Assembly: GCA_028554645.1 (NCBI GenBank)
Contig: JAQOOI010000021.1
Location: 1,302,001 to 1,366,000 of the forward strand
DNA: 64,000 nucleotides
Direction: 5' to 3'
Source of the DNA: Omphalotus guepiniiformis
Taxonomy: Eukaryota; Basidiomycota; Agaricomycetes; Agaricales; Omphalotaceae
Below are positions 59,675 to 64,000 of the stretch, piece after piece. The first letter of the stretch is position 1. Each line of letters starts with the position of its first letter. Made by a program: the position numbers and the translations under genes. Below the pieces are notes generated by a model. That model was not told where the DNA came from, did not search any database, and saw nothing but the letters and a program-made list of their open reading frames with translations.

Positions 59675-61651
59675 TCACCACATTTTGATAACTATCAACT
59701 GCTTTTCCATCAGGCCCAAAACAACATTACTGTTCTGTACTTTGATAGCTCCGACACCCAAAAGGGCACCACCTGCGCCGTCCCCCACCTTCAAAATCGT
59801 CTGCTTGGCCCATGCCTGAGAAATTGCAGCGCGACGATACACATACATGTTACCACCGCGGTCGCGTAACCCGTTTTCGAAAGCCAACACTGCATCCTGA
59901 ACATGGTGTGTGAAGCGAACATCCTGCTTCGATGCCAGAACGAAGGCTAAAGCGGAAAAAGTCGATACATGCGCCCACTTCGGGGGCATATCGGAAAGCG
60001 GCTGCGCGGCTTCGATCTCGAAGACAGTTCCGTCCAAGTTCTCCTTCACAATAAGAGAGAACGGTGAGCTGACGCCTGGAAGAGGTGTTGACAATAATTG
60101 GAAGGGATTTTCCAGCCCGGGTCTCGACCATGATGGCGAAGACCCATCGCATCCCACCCACGAAACATACGCAGTCCGACCGACTGACGAGTCTACGTCT
60201 TCATCCATCTCTCCTTCGCCGAGACTCGGAACACCTTTACCAAGGCCCAAGCCACTTGCATCTTCCCCAGAACGCAAAGCGGCGGTATATTTCTCCAGAG
60301 ACTCCCGTATCATCCACAATTCGGATGGATCAAGTGTCTCGGGCACTTCGACATCTTCAGGAGACAATTCTGAAGCAGCGGAAGCCCCTGCAGAAGCAAA
60401 AACGTGCATCCATTTGGTCCCCTCATGTTGCTTATCCAGGTGGAGAGTTAAGATACCAAAGGAGTGCTCTGCCTCTCGATCCCACGTCCAGTAGCTCGAT
60501 GAAGAAGATATACGATCCCAGAATACCTTTGACGAGTATTTAGGCAATGGAACGACAGCATCTGCAGGATTTCCTTCAACCACCATACTTAGCGATTCCG
60601 AAGTGAAATTGACGTGTATTCCGGATTTTGCCGTCGTCGAGGGAAGAGGAAAGGCGACCGTAACAGAATCCGACGTTTGCGTCCATGAGTATGGAGGCGG
60701 CTTCGCAGGATCAGAAGCTGATATGTCTAAGTTTTCATTTGGACGCGGTATCGGCGCCAGTTCATCGGAAGAAGGTTCGTAAGAAGGTATAGACACAGTG
60801 GCGATATCACGATAGGAAGAGCCACCAATCAGCATGAACGTGTTTCGAACGACATCGAAACTGGTGAGGATGGGTACATCGTCTCCTCGCCGGTGCCATA
60901 AAATGTCCATATTGCGTATTTGATCAGAAGGTTCGAACGTCGACAAGTCAAATTTCATGGCCCACACATCGAATTCAGCGGGAGTAGCCTTCCTTTCCTT
61001 TCCTGAGGGTTTTGTAGGCTCATCCTTTGTTTCATAGTTCCGAGACGATGATATGACAACAGCCGTTTTGGAAGAAATCAGATCGACAGAATGAATCCGG
61101 AAGGGCTGATCTACTTTATCCACGATAAATTGATATGTTGCCAGATGCTGGAAGGGCGTAGTATCGCTGACACGAAGTAGATACATCGATCCATGCCCAT
61201 CGCTTAAGAACAATAGATCAGGAGGAAGGAAAGCCGCAGAAGGATACTCGTGGTGTCTATCAAGGGTAGTTGTCGATATTGACTTTGGAAGTTCGTACAC
61301 AATTTTGAAAGACGGAAGGAGAGTGTCCTACTTTGAACGTGTGTCAGATGTGAACGACATGTAATAGATAAGCAACAAAACATTCACAGAAGCGATGTCT
61401 ATGAGAACAACGTTGCCCCCTTCATCGACAAAGATTGCTCGATTTTGGCCGCCAAAGACGGTAAGGTGGTTATGAGAAATCCTGCTCTGAACCTCTTGGA
61501 AGGAGAGAAGGGTGCGAGAAGAGATAGTTGCTTGAGATGCTAGAGTAGGAAGGGGAAATCGAGAGACCACATCATCCTGATCAATAAAATCGAATTTATA
61601 TCCTTCAAACTTTGGATTCAGCAATTTCCTGTTGGCTACGAAGGAATCCAT
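59675..61651 (-). CDS. NUDCD1: NudC-domain (CS) protein, NUDCD1-like
   Basis: Two exons. The first (MDSFVANRKLLNPKFEGYKF) runs to LIDIAS and an intron; the second gives about 540 residues. The N-terminal half has beta-strand-rich, propeller-like text (LFLSDGHGSMYLLRV, VVNTFM-type). A CS domain lies near residues 300-390 (PYSWTQTSDSVTVAFPLPS, then GIHVNFTSESLSMVVEG). The C-terminal half contains ESLEKYTAALRSGED and a second beta-rich part (TFSALAFVLASKQDVRFTH). This order matches human NUDCD1/CML66, an Hsp90-linked NudC-like protein. The function in fungi is not known. The strong similarity in the CS domain is the main basis; a role with dynein is inferred from NudC. Confidence 0.85.
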
Positions 61652-61794
61652 GAACTTGATGAAGGTTGTAAATTCAAAGTGCGGAGACAGATCTCGCGTG
61701 ATCCACAAAAGCGTAACAGCGTGACTTGTCCTCAACGCGGAGAACGGGGTGGCTCAGACCTTCATTGTTGTCGACAGTGATCACAGAGCTCTCG
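61652..61794. promoter_or_regulatory. Divergent promoter between the NudC-domain gene and NDC1
   Basis: Only 143 bases lie between the two start codons. Both promoters and leaders must fit here. No obvious TATA. Confidence 0.5.
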
Positions 61795-64000
61795 ATGTCG
61801 CGAACAGCAACGCCTTTACGTGCCATACCGTCTACTCTAGCGAACAGGGCCTCTTTGTCGATTCCTCCTTCTTCTCAGACTTATGAACCGCTTGCAAAAT
61901 CCGTTCTTCGACAGCGATTCACTTCTCGTATCCTCTTACTATCTGCCCTGTTCTGCTGGTCTGAAAGCGTGTTTTGGAATGCATGGAGTCTTGGGGCTCG
62001 TAGAACACTAGGAATTCGGGGTGTACTCTTGATTCCTTTTTTGCCGTCAACATTGGTAGCGACGTTCGCAACGTGGTTGATAGTAGTAGTGCCTGTGATG
62101 ACCATACGCAAGGTGTATCTGACTGGTATGACTTTGAACATGTCTTTCTATCTCACTTTCTCACTGGTATCTGACTGCCACTCGGACGCCTGCCAATTCG
62201 CCGTCGAGTGCATGCAGATCTGCATGGTCAAAGGTTGAAGCAAGACGCGCCTCTGCGACCTACCTCGTCTCAGCCATCCTTGCAGTGCTACTGCATGTCT
62301 CACTTGCATATGCCAATGAACAGAGTGTTCGCGGAGATCCACGCCTCTCTCTCTTTGTCAAGTCAAAGTACGGGCACAATCTCAGCATCCTGGTCGAGAA
62401 CTCAATGCATTTAATAGAAAACATCCTCACTATCTCAATGGCCGGCTCTTATTCTTGATAGTCTCTCAGGCTACGCTAGCGGGTGGCAACTTCCTCAGGA
62501 ATGTCATGCTGGATAGGTTCGTCTTCAGATGGGCCCTTCCACCAGTACGTGTCTATCCAACAAATAGGATATTAACTCACTCGGCATTCACAGTCACAGT
62601 ATCGCTTCAATATCTTCGAGCTTTTGCGCATACTCATTGTGGTATTCATATGCGTTTCAATGTCCATACCTGTGGCATGCCTCGTCTTCGGAATGCTTCG
62701 ACTGGTTCTTCCAGTTCTTTATAAATTTCCTCTCGTCCATTTGATTTTGAGACCATTCACGTACCATTTTCTGCGTGGATCGTCCTTATTTCTTCCTTTT
62801 TACCACTATAAACTCTTGTTTCGAGCGTGGTGCTTGGGCTTCACCACCCTGTCTGCCTGGGAGTTCGCTGAAGCACTCTTTGAAATATATATCGCTCAGG
62901 TTTGTTATGTTCCTGCTATCGAAATCTGTATTGATGGATGTTCGTAGCCAATTCCCGTTTCTCCCTCATCCGCCGATCCATCTGTGACCTTGGTCTCAGG
63001 CATATCATCTCCCGATCAGATCATCAAGTTCTTCGCCCTTCTAGAGCTTCAAGCGCTTGCGTCTTCAGAATCACCAAGTGCTAGCTCACGTCGCTCCGAT
63101 TTATTTGCGGACCAAAAGTATACGCCATCTCTGTGGAGCCAATGCTGTCGAGAATGCCTTCTTCTTCTAGGAAGAGATTATCAGCATTTCTTACGCAGAG
63201 GTGCCTCACCACCATCACCACCACCGCCAGCAGCGCATCCTCCTGCAAAGGCTCCTATACCCGCCGGAGTTCCCTCAACTCCAACACCCCTGGTACAGAA
63301 ACCTATTTTCAGGAAGGAGAAGCCTTCTCCTATACGGGCTGTCTTGGACTCGTTTGCCTCTGACGGTACATTTCCTCAAGCCGTACAGGAAGGTGCTGAA
63401 TCGGTGCATATGCCAGAGATATTCAAAAGCGTTGAGGGCGTAGTGTTGCCACGTTTGGAAAAGAGTAAAGGCGATGTGAGAAAGAGTGTCGATGGCGCCA
63501 AAGGCGCGCTAGCAAAGATTACGGGGGGTATACAAGGTAGCTTTGAGAGTGCTGTACACAAACACGCCCCGGCAGCAGTGAGCGACATGATGAAGAACTG
63601 GGGACTGTGGTGGAATGAGGTCAGGTTGAGCAAGGTCGTGGAATCTTGTCTCCCGTTTCGGGAGCTAGACCTGCTCGCTGTGGATGGTATGTGACCTGTT
63701 CAAAGTCACTGCAATTCTATGCCGTGCGATCGTTAACGCTGATTTCGTAGTGCTTTCCCACCTGGTATGCGCGTCGCTGACCGAAGATCGATATGGCGTT
63801 GTTCAGCGAGACATACCTAAGATCTTGGAAGGAATGCTCTCGTTCCTCTCCGCGATTGAAGAGTATCAAGCAGAAATGAGTGCTAAAATAACACCTGTGG
63901 CCCCGCATGAGAAGCTAACGCAGACAGAGCTTGAACAAAGGGAGGCTCTTCAAGCAGAGATTGAAAAAGCAAATGACATCCTAGGTCTTGTGGGAAACGG
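61795..64000 (+). CDS. NDC1: Nucleoporin Ndc1, 3' part beyond the window
   Basis: Start MSRTATPLRAIPSTLANRAS, then membrane helices (FTSRILLLSALFCWSESVFW; GVLLIPFLPSTLVATFATWL; ATYLVSAILAVLLHVSLAYA). Later come LFVKSKKHPHYLNGRLLFL and FLRNVMLDRFVF, joined across a 62.37 kb intron, then further helices (VHLILRPFTYHFLRG). The large cytosolic C-terminal half contains DLFADQKYTPSLWSQCCREC, a proline-rich loop (PPSPPPPAAHPPAKAP) and VLSHLVCASLTEDRYGVVQR before the edge at 64000. Ndc1 anchors nuclear pore complexes and spindle pole bodies in the nuclear envelope. The gene is cut at its 3' end. The ATG at 61795 is the first in frame after the neighbouring promoter. Confidence 0.92.

Noticed and set aside
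59910..60494. Plus-strand frame of 194 codons
   Set aside because: Antisense to the NudC-domain gene; Ser-rich and without a domain.

Overview
This window comes from the nuclear genome of a filamentous basidiomycete, most likely an agaricomycete. Almost every gene is cut by several 45-60 bp GT..AG introns. The proteins are fungal (Tim9, V-ATPase subunit B, sterol glucosyltransferase, Bud22, Ndc1). The window also holds families I associate with Agaricomycetes: a multi-pass glycosylated membrane protein (1777-4446), fungal DUF4238 proteins and acidic F-box-like proteins. I saw no tRNA, rRNA, transposon or CRISPR array. No database was searched; all names rest on motifs read from conceptual translations, and exon joins were made by hand.

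Layout. 0-9 kb: the end of a truncated gene, a membrane protein, a small glutaredoxin-like gene that runs into a zinc-knuckle/PSP gene, and a dynein intermediate chain on the minus strand. 9-12 kb: two tandem metallo-beta-lactamase-fold hydrolases. 12-24 kb: sterol glucosyltransferase, DAHP synthase head-to-head with Tim9, a PrxQ-type peroxiredoxin and a nitronate monooxygenase. 24-31 kb: a tandem DUF4238 pair, the second copy broken, then an F-box-like protein. 32-39 kb: a Rax1-like RGS membrane protein, a membrane-anchored amidohydrolase and a dienelactone hydrolase. 41-54 kb: TCP11/Sok1, V-ATPase B, tubulin cofactor D head-to-head with Bud22, and a cysteine-rich protein. 57-64 kb: a PP2C phosphatase, a NudC-domain protein and Ndc1, which runs off the right edge.

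Most genes are core housekeeping functions: microtubules (dynein intermediate chain, cofactor D, NudC-domain protein), nuclear pore (Ndc1), mitochondrial import (Tim9), aromatic amino acids (DAHP synthase) and vacuole acidification (V-ATPase). They do not form one pathway.

The less ordinary parts are the two tandem duplications (one with patchy identity, one with a decaying copy), an out-of-frame overlap of two genes, an amidohydrolase that seems to have lost catalytic residues, and two genes whose start codon is directly followed by an intron. I found no convincing new multi-gene system. The gaps at 30.2-32.5, 38.8-41.2 and 54.4-57.3 kb hold no recognisable gene.
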